Below are positions 50,706 through 60,729 of a DNA stretch of 61,561 nt, in pieces. The translations under genes were made by a program, and so were the position numbers. The stretch spans positions 1 through 61,561 of the forward strand of contig JAIOHM010000033.1 of the NCBI GenBank assembly GCA_019912965.1. The letters run 5' to 3'. Positions within the stretch are counted from its first letter, which is position 1, and every line of letters begins with the position of its first letter. The notes under the pieces were generated by a model, which was not told where the DNA came from, ran no database searches, and saw only the letters and a list, made by a program, of their open reading frames with translations. This DNA is from Anaerolineae bacterium (GTDB lineage Bacteria; Chloroflexota; Anaerolineae; Aggregatilineales; Phototrophicaceae).

Positions 50706-51659
50706 TTATTCCCCGGCGGCCTGCACGGTAATCAGACCACGCGGTACAGTGACCGTGTAGCGAATCTGGATTTCGGAAGTGTCGAAGTTACGAGCTTCAA
50801 GAATGCCATCACCATCAGCCAGCAGGTTATAAACAGTGGAGTCAAAATCCGGTCGTAAACCACTGCCACCCCGATTCAGGGTAAAACGGGCGGCAACGGT
50901 CGTCGGGACAATAAGGGTAACGCTGCCTTCACGAACCACCAGTGCACCTAATGTAGCATCCGGCGCAGAACCCAGCGGACGGTAATTCGGCAGCGAAACC
51001 GCAGCATTCCCCTTGACTAAATCCATGTTCAGGCGCTCCAAAGCGAGGCCATCCATATTCAGGGAAACCGTGCCTTCCTGACCGACAAAGGAGACATCCA
51101 GCGCAACCCCTGCCGGGAGTTCGAGCAGTAACCGCCCACGCCCGATGGATTCCAACATAGGGAAGGTACTGGTACGGGATTCCGTCACGGCTAAATCGGC
51201 TGTGCCGTCGCCCAATTCGTTGTAGCTGGCAACGAGCAAACTTTCACTGCTGCCGCTGAATTGACCGGAAACTGTTCCTGATGCCAGTGAACGGACAATT
51301 TCGACATCGGTTCCCAACGTATTGACGCTTACCCGTAGGAGTGTGATACCAGAATCAATGGGTTGAGCGATGACTTCCTGATAATCGCTGCGTTCCTGCG
51401 TGGCGCGGGAAGAATAGGCAGAGGCAGCCAGACCGCCAACCAATGCAACAGAAACGATCAGAGCAATCAAATTTCCAAGCGGGATTCGGTTTCGCAGCAG
51501 TGTGCCCAAACCGAACAACACCAGTAGCGCAGGCCATGCACGCAGGGCGAGATCATACATTCCGGCAGGCAGCACATCCAATGCCCGGAGCAGAACGATG
51601 AGACCAACCCCTAAAGCGACCAATCCCCAAATAAAATTCGTCTGCCGCTTTACTTTCAT
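50706..51659 (-). CDS. LiaF-like membrane protein
   Basis: A 317-residue protein. Three N-terminal hydrophobic segments (about 8-29, 38-55, 62-82) lead into a large beta-rich exported or cytosolic domain of about 210 residues of the LiaF / DUF2154 type, with repeats such as VSVNTLGTDVEIV and NAAVSLPNYR. Its start overlaps the PspC stop as ATGA, so the two are translated together. LiaF partners with LiaRS in Gram-positive envelope stress; no such kinase is in the window. The longer open frame upstream runs through the pspC gene and is rejected. Confidence 0.78.
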   Translation of the reverse strand: MKVKRQTNFIWGLVALGVGLIVLLRALDVLPAGMYDLALRAWPALLVLFGLGTLLRNRIPLGNLIALIVSVALVGGLAASAYSSRATQERSDYQEVIAQPIDSGITLLRVSVNTLGTDVEIVRSLASGTVSGQFSGSSESLLVASYNELGDGTADLAVTESRTSTFPMLESIGRGRLLLELPAGVALDVSFVGQEGTVSLNMDGLALERLNMDLVKGNAAVSLPNYRPLGSAPDATLGALVVREGSVTLIVPTTVAARFTLNRGGSGLRPDFDSTVYNLLADGDGILEARNFDTSEIQIRYTVTVPRGLITVQAAGE

Positions 51660-52018
51660 CCCCGAACCTGCCTGAGAAAGAAAACCGCACCAAGTGCCAG
51701 CAACAAAATCGGCCAGTATAAATCCTGACCGGATGGCCCACGTAACTGACCACTGATGTGCAGCAAATAGCCGATGCCTGTGGCAAGTGCCAGTACAATG
51801 GTGATGAGGAGCAGACCTGCCCCACCGCGCGAACGCCCGATGAGCGACTCCTGCGGGATAAGCCACCACAACAGGAGATACAGGGCAGCAAACGCCCCCA
51901 TTGTCAGGATGGTGAGCAGGATAAACAAGACGCGAAAGCCCCAAGCGTTCAGGGGTAAAAGCGCCCCCAAACCACCGCAGACGCCGCCGAATACGCGATT
52001 TGTAAAACTACGGTACAT
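51656..52018 (-). CDS. PspC-domain membrane protein
   Basis: A 120-residue protein. It opens with the PspC domain: FGGVCGGLGALL near 10-21, then FRVLFILLTILT as the first helix, and WWLIP. Two more helices follow towards the C-terminus. PspC-type proteins sense or stabilise a damaged cytoplasmic membrane. ATGA overlap with the LiaF-like gene. Function as a pair is inferred from position and known families. Confidence 0.85.
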   Translation of the reverse strand: MYRSFTNRVFGGVCGGLGALLPLNAWGFRVLFILLTILTMGAFAALYLLLWWLIPQESLIGRSRGGAGLLLITIVLALATGIGYLLHISGQLRGPSGQDLYWPILLLALGAVFFLRQVRG

Positions 52019-52151
52019 TGCCTGTCCGTTGCCAAGTCGATATAGTAACTCGCGTTCACTATAACCTCAGTGTTAGGGGTAAGGCAAGTTGGAGTTCAAA
52101 GTAACAACTACTGCTGCGAAAAGAAGGAATGCATGAACCCAAAAGTCCGGA

Positions 52152-52511
52152 TTAAGATTTCGGGATACGAACCGTAACGCGGGCGCTGCCGAATTCAAGT
52201 TCATCACCATCGCGCAAGCGATAGGGTTGGTTAGGAATTAGCGTCAAGCCGTTGATCCGTGTGCCATTGGTGCTGTTCAAATCTTCAAGCTGTGGCAGAC
52301 CATCCTGTACTGAGAAAGCTGCATGGATGCGCGAGACGCCGTTGGTTTCGCCATCATAAGGAGCTAAATCCAAACCGAGGTCGGTGGTGCTGTCTTCGTC
52401 CAAACGGCCTACCAACACACGCGCATCCGATGGCAGCCCCAGCGGCAAGCGACGTGTCCCAATATGCAGCATGATACGCACAAATTCAGGTTCATCCGGT
52501 TGATGAGACAT
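52152..52511 (-). CDS. FHA-domain protein
   Basis: A 119-residue protein made almost entirely of one FHA domain: VLVGR near residue 37, then GVSRIHAAFS, then LEDLNSTNGTRING with the conserved Ser/Asn-Gly. FHA domains read phosphothreonine, so a Ser/Thr kinase elsewhere is expected. The start is the ATG at 52511, because AGGA precedes it and the FHA domain lies in the normal place after it. It is divergent from the bactofilin-like gene. No kinase is in the window. Confidence 0.85.
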   Translation of the reverse strand: MSHQPDEPEFVRIMLHIGTRRLPLGLPSDARVLVGRLDEDSTTDLGLDLAPYDGETNGVSRIHAAFSVQDGLPQLEDLNSTNGTRINGLTLIPNQPYRLRDGDELEFGSARVTVRIPKS

Positions 52512-52627
52512 AAAAGGCAATTCCTGCAACTTACGGGGGCATAAGGACAAATTGATTGTCCCACCGAGACTGAAAATTGGCAATAGCTGTGACGTACCGT
52601 ACAATCGGTGACGTTCAGGAGCACGTA

Positions 52628-54112
52628 ATGCGACGAATACTGATCGTTTTGGCGCTGACTGTTTTTTTACTGGCCTTCAGAAATCCGGCGGTTGCCCGCG
52701 AAATCCGGCAGGGTGACCAATGCGTCATTGGCGCGAACGAAACCATACAGGGGAACCTGTATGCATTGTGCCGAACGCTGGATATTAAAGGACGGGTGCA
52801 GGGAAATGTGTTTGCGGCGGCAACTAACGCAACCTTGACTGGCACTGTTGAAGGGGATGTCTATCTACTGGCTGGACAGTTGGATGTGGCAGGCGTTATC
52901 CGTGACAATCTGCACTTTGCCGGGGTGAGTTTACGATTGCTGCCCACCGCCGATTTCAGCGGTGAAAATGCTGATGTGATCAGCCTGAGTCTGAGCACAA
53001 CCATAGATGAAGCGGTAATCATTCCGGGGAACATTACCGGGCTTGGCTATCAACTGGTACTGGATGGCACAGTGGTGGGTGAGGTGAGTTTTTGGGGGTC
53101 GGCGCTGACGCTTGAGGGCAACATAGGCAGGGATGTAGACGCAACTGTAGGAGACCCGCAATTGACCGGCGTTTCCCAACTACAAGGTGTGCTTGATCTG
53201 CTGGCATGGGAAGTGGATTTGGTGAATCCCGGTCTGGTGCTGAGCGAAAGTGCCATCATAGAAGGCAACCTGAGTTATACCGGGCCAGCCGCAGGGCGAC
53301 TTGAGGGAACGATCAATGGCGGAACGGTATTCTCCCAGATCATAAACCAGCCGGATTTGACACAAATTATCCTTCAGGAGGAAGGCGGCGGACTCAGTGT
53401 TTTTCTGACGCAGGTTATCCGCGAATTTCTGATTCTGGCGCTGATTGGGATTATCGGGCTGGTGTTTTTACCCCAGCAATTCCAGGCACCCATTCGCAGC
53501 ATCCAAAGCCGGTCATTACCCAGTTTGGCTATGGGGTTGTTGTCATTCATCGTTGCCTTCCCGGTCGCGCTCATTTTATTAATTCTTATTCTGTTCCTGA
53601 TCGTGGTACTGCTGCTGCTGCAATTTGATGGATTGGCGGTGGCGCTAAGTGGTGGAACACTGATAGGTATGTGGGCTGGCGGAGTCAGTCTGTTTTTCCT
53701 CGTGGCAATTTTCGTCAGTCGGGTGATTGTTTGTCTGGTGATCGGGCGCGGGATTGTGCGGGCAGTCATCGGTGATGATGGAAGTTCGCGCATTACCTAT
53801 CTGAGTCTGCTGGTCGGGATACTGTTGCTGGCACTGCTGGTGTCGCTGCCGAGTGTAGGGATAATCATCAGCGCGCTAATGACATTCCTCGGATTGGGCG
53901 CGATTTTGAACGCACTGCTGATACAACTGCAAACTTACCGGGATCGCCTGTATGGGCCGCCATCCCGATTGATGCCTACGCCGCCCATGCGCCGGGGCGA
54001 AGTTGCGCGCCGACTGCCTCCACCAATGATTGACGATTACCCTACCCCACCGGGGCTGGATAATTTACCGGAGGGGTTCGAGTGGTGGGATGAGGATTCA
54101 GAAGAAAGTTAA
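52628..54112 (+). CDS. Bactofilin-like protein with membrane domain
   Basis: A 494-residue protein. The signal peptide or N-terminal helix (1-25) is followed by a long beta-solenoid region (30-250), with bactofilin/polymer-forming repeats such as IKGRVQGNVFAAATNATLTG. A membrane domain with about four helices (265-420) and a short proline-rich acidic cytoplasmic tail follow. Bactofilins form rigid filaments and scaffold envelope proteins; the fused membrane part is typical of many Chloroflexi proteins. ATG at 52628 chosen because AGGAG lies six bases before it. Confidence 0.75.
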   Translation: MRRILIVLALTVFLLAFRNPAVAREIRQGDQCVIGANETIQGNLYALCRTLDIKGRVQGNVFAAATNATLTGTVEGDVYLLAGQLDVAGVIRDNLHFAGVSLRLLPTADFSGENADVISLSLSTTIDEAVIIPGNITGLGYQLVLDGTVVGEVSFWGSALTLEGNIGRDVDATVGDPQLTGVSQLQGVLDLLAWEVDLVNPGLVLSESAIIEGNLSYTGPAAGRLEGTINGGTVFSQIINQPDLTQIILQEEGGGLSVFLTQVIREFLILALIGIIGLVFLPQQFQAPIRSIQSRSLPSLAMGLLSFIVAFPVALILLILILFLIVVLLLLQFDGLAVALSGGTLIGMWAGGVSLFFLVAIFVSRVIVCLVIGRGIVRAVIGDDGSSRITYLSLLVGILLLALLVSLPSVGIIISALMTFLGLGAILNALLIQLQTYRDRLYGPPSRLMPTPPMRRGEVARRLPPPMIDDYPTPPGLDNLPEGFEWWDEDSEES

Positions 54113-54157
54113 AAGTAATGAGGGATGGAGATGCGTAAAATTCAGCTTATCCCATAT

Positions 54158-55378
54158 CTATTTGAAGGCTGCATCGAGGGCGGAGACAGGTGCATTGAAA
54201 CTGGTAATAAGGCACCAGGCATCGGGCGAACCCACTTGGGCAAGACGGAGTTCATAATTCGGAGTCGGCGCAGTGGCATAAATATAGTGGATATTATCCA
54301 GAAAGCTGATGGTAGACACAGGCATCGGAAGTATGGCGGGTGGCTGACCGGGACTGCCCACAACAGAATCGGCATCATGGGTATAAAAGAATTGGGCTGA
54401 ATCGGCAATCCAGATCGGCGGGGAAAGCGTGCCTGCTATACCGGACGCATAGGTTATGGGGTTCGTTCCATCACCTTCTGCAAGGATAAGGTTAAACTGG
54501 TTATCGGCTGGTTCGCCCACACGCTGCATGTACGTTAGATAATGACTGTCAGATGACCATTGTGGCAGACCGAAAAAGCTGGATGGGACAGCGCCGAGTT
54601 GTTCGGCGTTACCGTCTGTGGTCAGCCTCCAGAGGGTGGTTGGCGGCGCGGCAGATTCGTCATAAATCAGATCAGGGTCAGGGAGAGCGATACGCAAGGC
54701 AGTACTATCCGCTTCCCATAAAATTTGCGGGTAAAATCGGTATTCTGAACCGGTGCTGACACCAGCAAAAGTCAGCAGGTCAAGCTGGCGACTGCCATCC
54801 GACATAATCAGGCGAACGCGGCCATCCTGACTGCCGTAGCTGCCATGATAGGCAACAGCGATCCATTGACCATCCGGGCTGATGGTGAATGCGCCGCCTT
54901 CGCCGGGTGGGAGCAAAAGCTGGATTTCGCCTGTATTGATGTCCAGCAAACGCAGATCATTATAAGGTGCGAGATCAAGGGCGGTGTTGAAAATCAGGGT
55001 GTGTGTGTTCAGCCATGCGACTTGATTGATGTAGGGGAAAATGCCTTCGGTCAGGGCGAGGCTGTTGGCGTCGGCCAATTGGCGAGCATCCGAACCATCC
55101 GCATTTACGAGCCATAGACTGATGGGCGGGCCGGCCTCGGCACGGGTGAAGGCAATATGGGCAACATCCGGCGCGATGAAGGGTTGAAGGATACCACCGG
55201 ATACAATCTGAGTGGGTTCGGTATCGCCGTTACGCCAGCTAAAGAGATTGTCTTCGGCAACCCAAACCAGAATCAGAGATGAATCTTGCGTGAGACAGGA
55301 TGTTATGTCGGACTTCCAAGCACCTGTAAAGAGTATGGCGAAGGTGATGAATATGGCGATCAGTGGGTATAACATCAT
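54158..55378 (-). CDS. TolB/WD40-like propeller protein
   Basis: A protein of about 406 residues. A signal peptide or membrane anchor (1-22, YPLIAIFITFAILFTGAW) is followed by repeats of the TolB-like beta-propeller type, e.g. ISLWLVNADGSDARQLAD, TISPDGQWIAVAY and LTYMQRV. Such exported propellers often bind other envelope proteins. I use the ATG at 55378, with GAGG immediately upstream, rather than a longer frame that runs into the folC control region. Divergent from folC. Confidence 0.65.
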   Translation of the reverse strand: MMLYPLIAIFITFAILFTGAWKSDITSCLTQDSSLILVWVAEDNLFSWRNGDTEPTQIVSGGILQPFIAPDVAHIAFTRAEAGPPISLWLVNADGSDARQLADANSLALTEGIFPYINQVAWLNTHTLIFNTALDLAPYNDLRLLDINTGEIQLLLPPGEGGAFTISPDGQWIAVAYHGSYGSQDGRVRLIMSDGSRQLDLLTFAGVSTGSEYRFYPQILWEADSTALRIALPDPDLIYDESAAPPTTLWRLTTDGNAEQLGAVPSSFFGLPQWSSDSHYLTYMQRVGEPADNQFNLILAEGDGTNPITYASGIAGTLSPPIWIADSAQFFYTHDADSVVGSPGQPPAILPMPVSTISFLDNIHYIYATAPTPNYELRLAQVGSPDAWCLITSFNAPVSALDAAFK

Positions 55379-55435
55379 GCCTCGAAAAGCTGGCAAAATT
55401 AATTTCGGCAGATTATAGACTGAAAGCGCGAGTTG

Positions 55436-56794
55436 ATGCGATTTAAGGATGAGGGCGAGGCTGTTACCTATATTTTCCGATCCATGCGAAAGCTGCGGGG
55501 GCAAACGCGCGGACTGGACGAAAACACACGCGATGTGGGGCCAACAAGGCGATTGATGTACGCTCATAATTTGCTGACGACTTCGCGTGAATATGCCGTC
55601 GTAACGGGCAGCAAAGGTAAGGGTTCAACCACCGTCATTACCGCCAAACTGCTGCAACATCTGGGACACACAGTCGGGACGATCACCAGTCCACACATGG
55701 TGAGCTGGCGCGAACGCATCCGTGTGAATGGGCAGGCGATTCCTAAAGCTGCTTTGCTCCGTATTCTGGACGACATCGCGCCTACGGTGGATGAAATTGA
55801 AGATTCACTGGCGGAAAATCAATACTTTAGTCCACAAGGGATTTTTCTAGCGGTAGCGCTCAAATGGTTTGATGAGCAGAATGTCAAAGCGGCAGTGCTG
55901 GAAGTCGGGCGCGGGGGACGATTTGACGACATCGCGGTTGTCCCCAACAAACTATCAATGTTTACGCCGATTATGCTGGAACACCCGGATTATTTAGGTG
56001 GGACGGTGGAACGCATTGCTTGGCATAAGGCGGGCATCATTAAACCCTACAGTTATGCCTACAGCACACCCCAAGCACCAGAGGTTCTGGATATGCTGCA
56101 ACGCGAGGCGGATGCAGTTGCGGCAGAATTCAACTGGATTGCGCCCGCAGATATGGGACATTATGTGGAGACAACCAACAAAGGCATCCGCATGGAGATG
56201 GGGCGCTACGGCATCGTGACACTTTCACTGATGGGGCGCTACCAAATCCCGAACGCGACGCTGGCAGTAATCGGGGCGGGGAATATCCATGCCCGATTGG
56301 ACGGTATTCCGCACGCTTCACGGGAATATGTGGAGCGCATCCGCGCAGGATTGCTGGATGTCCATTGGCCGGGACGCTGCCAAAAATTGCAGGATCATCC
56401 AGCGGTATATCTGGATGGGGCAATTAATGCCGAGTCAGCGGCGTCACTGGTGGAAAGCCTGAAGGATCGGCTTCACAAGCCAGTCGTGTCGATTCTGGGT
56501 GTGCCAGATGACAAAGATTATCGCGGTGTATATGCGACGTTGGGCGCAGTCAGCGATGCGATCATTCTGACGGAAACCGCCCGCAATCCATCGCTGCACT
56601 TTTTGCCGGAAACCGAAGCCGTAGGGGCAGCGCAACCGCATAACACTGATGTGCATTATGCCAAAACCTTATCCGAAGCGGTGGAACAGGCGAAAGCCAA
56701 AACGGGTGAGACCGGAACGATTTTGATTGTAGGTACACAGTCGATTGTGGCGGAAGCATTGGCGCTTTGGAAGGTGGAGTTGGAAGTCATTTGA
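55436..56794 (+). CDS. FolC/Mur-type ligase (folylpolyglutamate synthase-like)
   Basis: A 452-residue ATP-grasping ligase. The P-loop VTGSKGKGSTTV is at about 56-67, followed by TSPHMVSWRERIRVNG (the folate/acyl-acceptor segment), EVGRGGRFDD and then the Mur-ligase metal-binding core HPDYLG. This is the order in FolC, which adds glutamate to folate; the Mur ligases share it. The 452 residues and the first segment MVSWRERIRVNG favour FolC. ATG at 55436 with a weak GCGAG upstream; a TTG three bases earlier is possible. Divergent from the propeller gene, convergent with the SBBP gene. Confidence 0.83.
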   Translation: MRFKDEGEAVTYIFRSMRKLRGQTRGLDENTRDVGPTRRLMYAHNLLTTSREYAVVTGSKGKGSTTVITAKLLQHLGHTVGTITSPHMVSWRERIRVNGQAIPKAALLRILDDIAPTVDEIEDSLAENQYFSPQGIFLAVALKWFDEQNVKAAVLEVGRGGRFDDIAVVPNKLSMFTPIMLEHPDYLGGTVERIAWHKAGIIKPYSYAYSTPQAPEVLDMLQREADAVAAEFNWIAPADMGHYVETTNKGIRMEMGRYGIVTLSLMGRYQIPNATLAVIGAGNIHARLDGIPHASREYVERIRAGLLDVHWPGRCQKLQDHPAVYLDGAINAESAASLVESLKDRLHKPVVSILGVPDDKDYRGVYATLGAVSDAIILTETARNPSLHFLPETEAVGAAQPHNTDVHYAKTLSEAVEQAKAKTGETGTILIVGTQSIVAEALALWKVELEVI

Positions 56795-56807
56795 GGTAGA
56801 AGTAAAG

Positions 56808-56831
56808 AGGGCATACTGAATAATATGCCCT
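56808..56831. terminator. Shared terminator between folC-like and SBBP genes
   Basis: A perfect 8-bp stem AGGGCATA/TATGCCCT (56808-56815 and 56824-56831) with an eight-base loop, followed by GCGTTTT on the plus side. It lies between two convergent stop codons and could stop both transcripts. Confidence 0.6.
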
Positions 56832-56845
56832 GAGCGTTTTAAGTC

Positions 56846-59800
56846 TTAAGGAGCATTGATGGTGAAGGCGTCGAAGATGCTCCATGCAGCGCAGCTATTG
56901 GTCGCATTTTTGGCGCACACACGCCAGTAGTAGCTGCCATCCTGTGGAAGTGCAGCCTCGATGGAAAGCTGATCAGCAGCGGTGTCGTCGGCAAATTCGG
57001 GTGACATGAAATTCTGATTGTTGTCGATTTCGACATGGTAGCCAGACGCCCAATTGACGCGAGTCCAGGTGAGCGTTGGCTGAAGCGTGGTGTAGTAGTT
57101 GCGGTTGGGGGCTGTGCCAGCGGTTGAACCTGCCGTCACGGGGATACAGGCGGAAAATTCGGAGGTGCTGCTGCTGTTGGCGGAGGCAGTAGCGGTGATG
57201 AATTGGCCGACAGGAACATTGACGTTTAACCCAACCATAAAGGATTGGTTGCCGTCGCCATCAGTTGTAAGGCTGGCGAACCCCAAATAAATCTGGCCTT
57301 CACCATAACCGGATGAATCACAGGTTGGATTGGCGAAAAATTCCAGGCGGAAGGTCGTGTTGGGTAAGCTGTTGAATGTGCCGGAAATGGCAGTGACGCC
57401 AGCGGAGGATAGCACCTCAGTCAGCACTGGATAATTTTGCAGGTTGTTCGCCCCGGTATCACCATCGCCTGTATCGTTGGGGGTTATGCCGTCGCCATTG
57501 AGGTCAATGCCTATTCCAACATTGCCGAAGATGAAATTGCCTAGAATGCGATTGCTGACTCCGGCTGAACCTCCATCCAATTCGCCATAAACGCCGCGCA
57601 GATTATTGAAGGCGATGACATTGCCAGCATTGGTAGTGGTTGCACTGCCGATGAATACCCCGCTGGATGCGTAGCTGATTTTGATGCCATCCCCCGCGTT
57701 GCCCAACGGCGAAATGCCATCGGCGGCTGTGCCGATGAAATTGCCGCGCACCTGATTATTGATGGTGTTCGGGCCTTCAAAATTGATGCCATCATCGTGG
57801 TTGCCAGAAATGACGTTGCGATCTACTGGAGTTGTGCCACCAATGACGTTTTCCGGTGTACCGAGAATATAGATGCCATCGCGGTTGCCATGCGCCTGCG
57901 TTCCGGTGCTGTCTGTGCCAATGTAATTGCCAACGATTTGATTGCTGCCAACCCCTTGCAGCACAATGCCCGCACCCACGAAATTGTTGATAATCAGTCC
58001 ACGAATGACGCTGCCGCCCGTAGTCAGATAAAAACCATTGGCAATTGGCCCGGCTTGACTGCCATCAATTTCGATGATGGGGACGCCATTGAAACCGGTT
58101 TGGGAAGTGCCGTTGATGATTACCGGATCGCTGATGGTGGGCAACATGCTCGTCGGCTGAATAGTTTTGACGCCCGCGCCGGGAATATTGAAAGCAATGG
58201 TTTGCTGATTGGGTGTGCTGTTGGAAGCATTGATGGCTTCGCGCAGCGTACAATGGGAGTCACAGTTTCCATCATCGGTATCGGCGGTGGATGTCACGGT
58301 GAGGATTTCGGGAGCAATGCGGAAGATAAAAGCATCATAATGGTCAAAGAATTCATTGTCCACACCTCCCGGCGCAGCCTGAAAAGCATTCACAACCGGG
58401 AAATCCTCCGAAAAGGTTGTGCCTGACACATAAATATTGCCATTAGCACCGAGAGCAATATCGGGTGAAAACTCAAAATATTCGTCTTCAACACCGCCGA
58501 GATAAGTTGAGAACATCAAGGCCGAACCCGATGGATTGAAATGGCTTACGAATACATCCCCTAGTGTGGGATCACCAGCTTTTGTGGCTTGGATGGACAT
58601 AACAACCGGAAAATCATCTGCCAAAGTTATTCCAGTGATGTAAATATTCCCGATTGAATCGACTGCAATATCCTGCGCCGTTCCCCCCCCAGTTGTTCCC
58701 CCAAAATAAGTGGAGAAAAGCAGGGATGCACCATCCCAATTCAGCTTGGTGATAAAGGCTGCCCCATTGCTGGATGGCCGAGTTTCCTGATAAGCATTCA
58801 GAGTGGGGAAGTTGGTTGAATATGTATCACCCACCAGATAAATATTTCCTGCGGCGTCAAGGGCAACGCTATTGCCCTGATCAAAATCACTGCCACCTAA
58901 ATAAGTTGAGTAAAGCAGACTGCCATTGGGGCTGAATTTCGATAGATAAGCATCTTCGCAATCAGGAGCGAACTCGCCGCCGGGGCAAAATCCTCCATGT
59001 GCTGCCTGATAAGGATTTAAGGTGGGGAAATTATCAGAGATTGTGCCTCCGGTGACATAAGCATTCCCGGCTGAATCCAGCGCAATATCCATGCTGATGT
59101 CTACAAACGTTCCACCGAGATAGGTGGAGAAGGTCAGGGCTGAACCTGCTGGATTTAAGCGGGTGACAAAAGCATCCCACTGTCCGCCCCCATAGGTATT
59201 CTGATGAGGATTGAGGGTTGGGAAGTTGGTTGAGTTGGTGACACCTGCGATATAGGCGCTGCCAGATGCGGTGATGGCAATACCGGTGCTGTGTTCAGAC
59301 CCAGTACCGCCCAGGTAGGTAGAATAGATGAGTGCCGACCCGGACGGATTGAACTTGGCGATAAAAACGTCTTCCGCACCACTATTTGTGTTCTGGTAAG
59401 CACTAGCTGTTGGAAAATTACTTGAAAGGGTTCGCCCTGTGATGTAAGCATTTCCACTGGTATCAACCGTCACACTATATGCCTCGTCCCATCCATTACC
59501 CCCTAAATAAGTTGAATAAATTAATGCTGTGCCGCTTGGATTCAGTTTGGCAATAAAAGCATCACTATCAGCTTGTTTAGCAGGTTGAAAAGGTGTGGCG
59601 GTTGGAAAGTTAGTAGAACCTGTTCCACCAACTACATACACATTCCCACTGGGATCAATAGCAATATCTTGGGCATTATCCCCTGCGCTGCCACCCAAAT
59701 AGGTGCTGTAGACCAGTGTGGGGTCGAGGATGAGGGGATAAGATGGGTTGTAGCTGCCGAGGGTGAAACCAATGCTATCATCAGGGGCGAGGTCATAAGC

Positions 59801-60415
59801 AATAGAAACCGGAACGTCTTGCCCATTAATGGTTTGCCATGCGGTGGGGGCGCGTTCGGCTAAAACGCTGCCGCCCGGAAGCGCGATTTGCAGGTCGCCC
59901 GTTATAGCATCAAACGAGATAGATTCCGCACCAGCATAACGCCAGCGAATGATGGATGGGTCAGCGTTCGGCGCGACAGTGAATGTGCCTTTGAGCAACC
60001 CTTCGCTGCCGTCGTAACTCAGGTCAACGCCGGGATAAAGTTCGGTGTAAGTGATGCCTTCATAGGTCGGAATGTTGGTATGCCAATCTGCCGTGTCGCT
60101 GCCAATGAAATAATTCACTTTGCCGGGAAGTTCATCCAGCGCAGTTAAAGTTGGGCTGGGATTCGCGCCGTCGAAACTCAGCGAGAGATTGCCAGCAGGT
60201 AGCGACAACTTGACCTGATTGATCGTGAACGTCAGTTCCCCGCCGAGACTGCGTACCAAATAGCGGGCCGTAGATTGGCTTTGCCCCCGGTTCGGGATAA
60301 AAGACAGGGGAAGCTGACCAAAAGCGTGCGGCTGCTGCGGATTGGCATCCACAGGGCGCGGGAGGATGACCAGTAGGGCAACGATGATGAACAGCAGTGG
60401 GCGGAAATGGGTCAC
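56846..60415 (-). CDS. Large secreted SBBP/CSLREA/beta-helix protein
   Basis: A 1189-residue exported protein. The signal peptide (to about residue 24) ends near PVDANPQQ. The N-terminal region (50-230) resembles the DUF7948-type domain that precedes SBBP repeats. Seven SBBP beta-propeller repeats follow, each with a STYLGG-type motif (YSTYLGG or close variants). Then a CSLREA domain (DGNCDSHCTLREAIN), a right-handed beta-helix with GNYIGTDSTGT repeats, and a C-terminal fibronectin-like domain. It is probably a cell-surface adhesin or carbohydrate-binding protein. GTG start with GGGAG about nine bases upstream. Confidence 0.85.
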   Translation of the reverse strand: MTHFRPLLFIIVALLVILPRPVDANPQQPHAFGQLPLSFIPNRGQSQSTARYLVRSLGGELTFTINQVKLSLPAGNLSLSFDGANPSPTLTALDELPGKVNYFIGSDTADWHTNIPTYEGITYTELYPGVDLSYDGSEGLLKGTFTVAPNADPSIIRWRYAGAESISFDAITGDLQIALPGGSVLAERAPTAWQTINGQDVPVSIAYDLAPDDSIGFTLGSYNPSYPLILDPTLVYSTYLGGSAGDNAQDIAIDPSGNVYVVGGTGSTNFPTATPFQPAKQADSDAFIAKLNPSGTALIYSTYLGGNGWDEAYSVTVDTSGNAYITGRTLSSNFPTASAYQNTNSGAEDVFIAKFNPSGSALIYSTYLGGTGSEHSTGIAITASGSAYIAGVTNSTNFPTLNPHQNTYGGGQWDAFVTRLNPAGSALTFSTYLGGTFVDISMDIALDSAGNAYVTGGTISDNFPTLNPYQAAHGGFCPGGEFAPDCEDAYLSKFSPNGSLLYSTYLGGSDFDQGNSVALDAAGNIYLVGDTYSTNFPTLNAYQETRPSSNGAAFITKLNWDGASLLFSTYFGGTTGGGTAQDIAVDSIGNIYITGITLADDFPVVMSIQATKAGDPTLGDVFVSHFNPSGSALMFSTYLGGVEDEYFEFSPDIALGANGNIYVSGTTFSEDFPVVNAFQAAPGGVDNEFFDHYDAFIFRIAPEILTVTSTADTDDGNCDSHCTLREAINASNSTPNQQTIAFNIPGAGVKTIQPTSMLPTISDPVIINGTSQTGFNGVPIIEIDGSQAGPIANGFYLTTGGSVIRGLIINNFVGAGIVLQGVGSNQIVGNYIGTDSTGTQAHGNRDGIYILGTPENVIGGTTPVDRNVISGNHDDGINFEGPNTINNQVRGNFIGTAADGISPLGNAGDGIKISYASSGVFIGSATTTNAGNVIAFNNLRGVYGELDGGSAGVSNRILGNFIFGNVGIGIDLNGDGITPNDTGDGDTGANNLQNYPVLTEVLSSAGVTAISGTFNSLPNTTFRLEFFANPTCDSSGYGEGQIYLGFASLTTDGDGNQSFMVGLNVNVPVGQFITATASANSSSTSEFSACIPVTAGSTAGTAPNRNYYTTLQPTLTWTRVNWASGYHVEIDNNQNFMSPEFADDTAADQLSIEAALPQDGSYYWRVCAKNATNSCAAWSIFDAFTINAP

Positions 60416-60729
60416 AATTGTTTTCTCCCAGAGGAATGCCTTAACCGCACGGATACCGTTGGATAAACGGTTCTTAACGTTTGGCTTTTACATTTACTAA
60501 CAACCATGATAAACGAATTGTCGGCAAATTTATACAAAGAGCGATGACTTTTTTCTCATCACATTGCCCGTAACGCGATTTTCCAAGCGGCGGTATCCTG
60601 TTGTGGAACGTCCTGTAATAGACAAAACCATAGGAACATTGGGCTATCGCATTCGACACCTGACAAGATTATAGTCAACATTACATACGTTTCCTGAACA
60701 AAACAAAGAAACGTAAAGAAGGAAAGACC
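60416..60729. other. Spacer between SBBP gene and small gene
   Basis: About 310 bases holding the divergent control regions. It includes a ribosome binding site for the SBBP GTG start and an AAGGAAAG for the gene at 60730. No RNA gene or clear repeat seen. Two open frames on the minus strand here have no support. Confidence 0.4.

Noticed and set aside
50706..51944. Longer reading frame upstream of the LiaF-like protein
   Set aside because: It runs through the PspC gene in another frame; the ATG at 51659 overlaps the PspC stop and starts a family-like protein.
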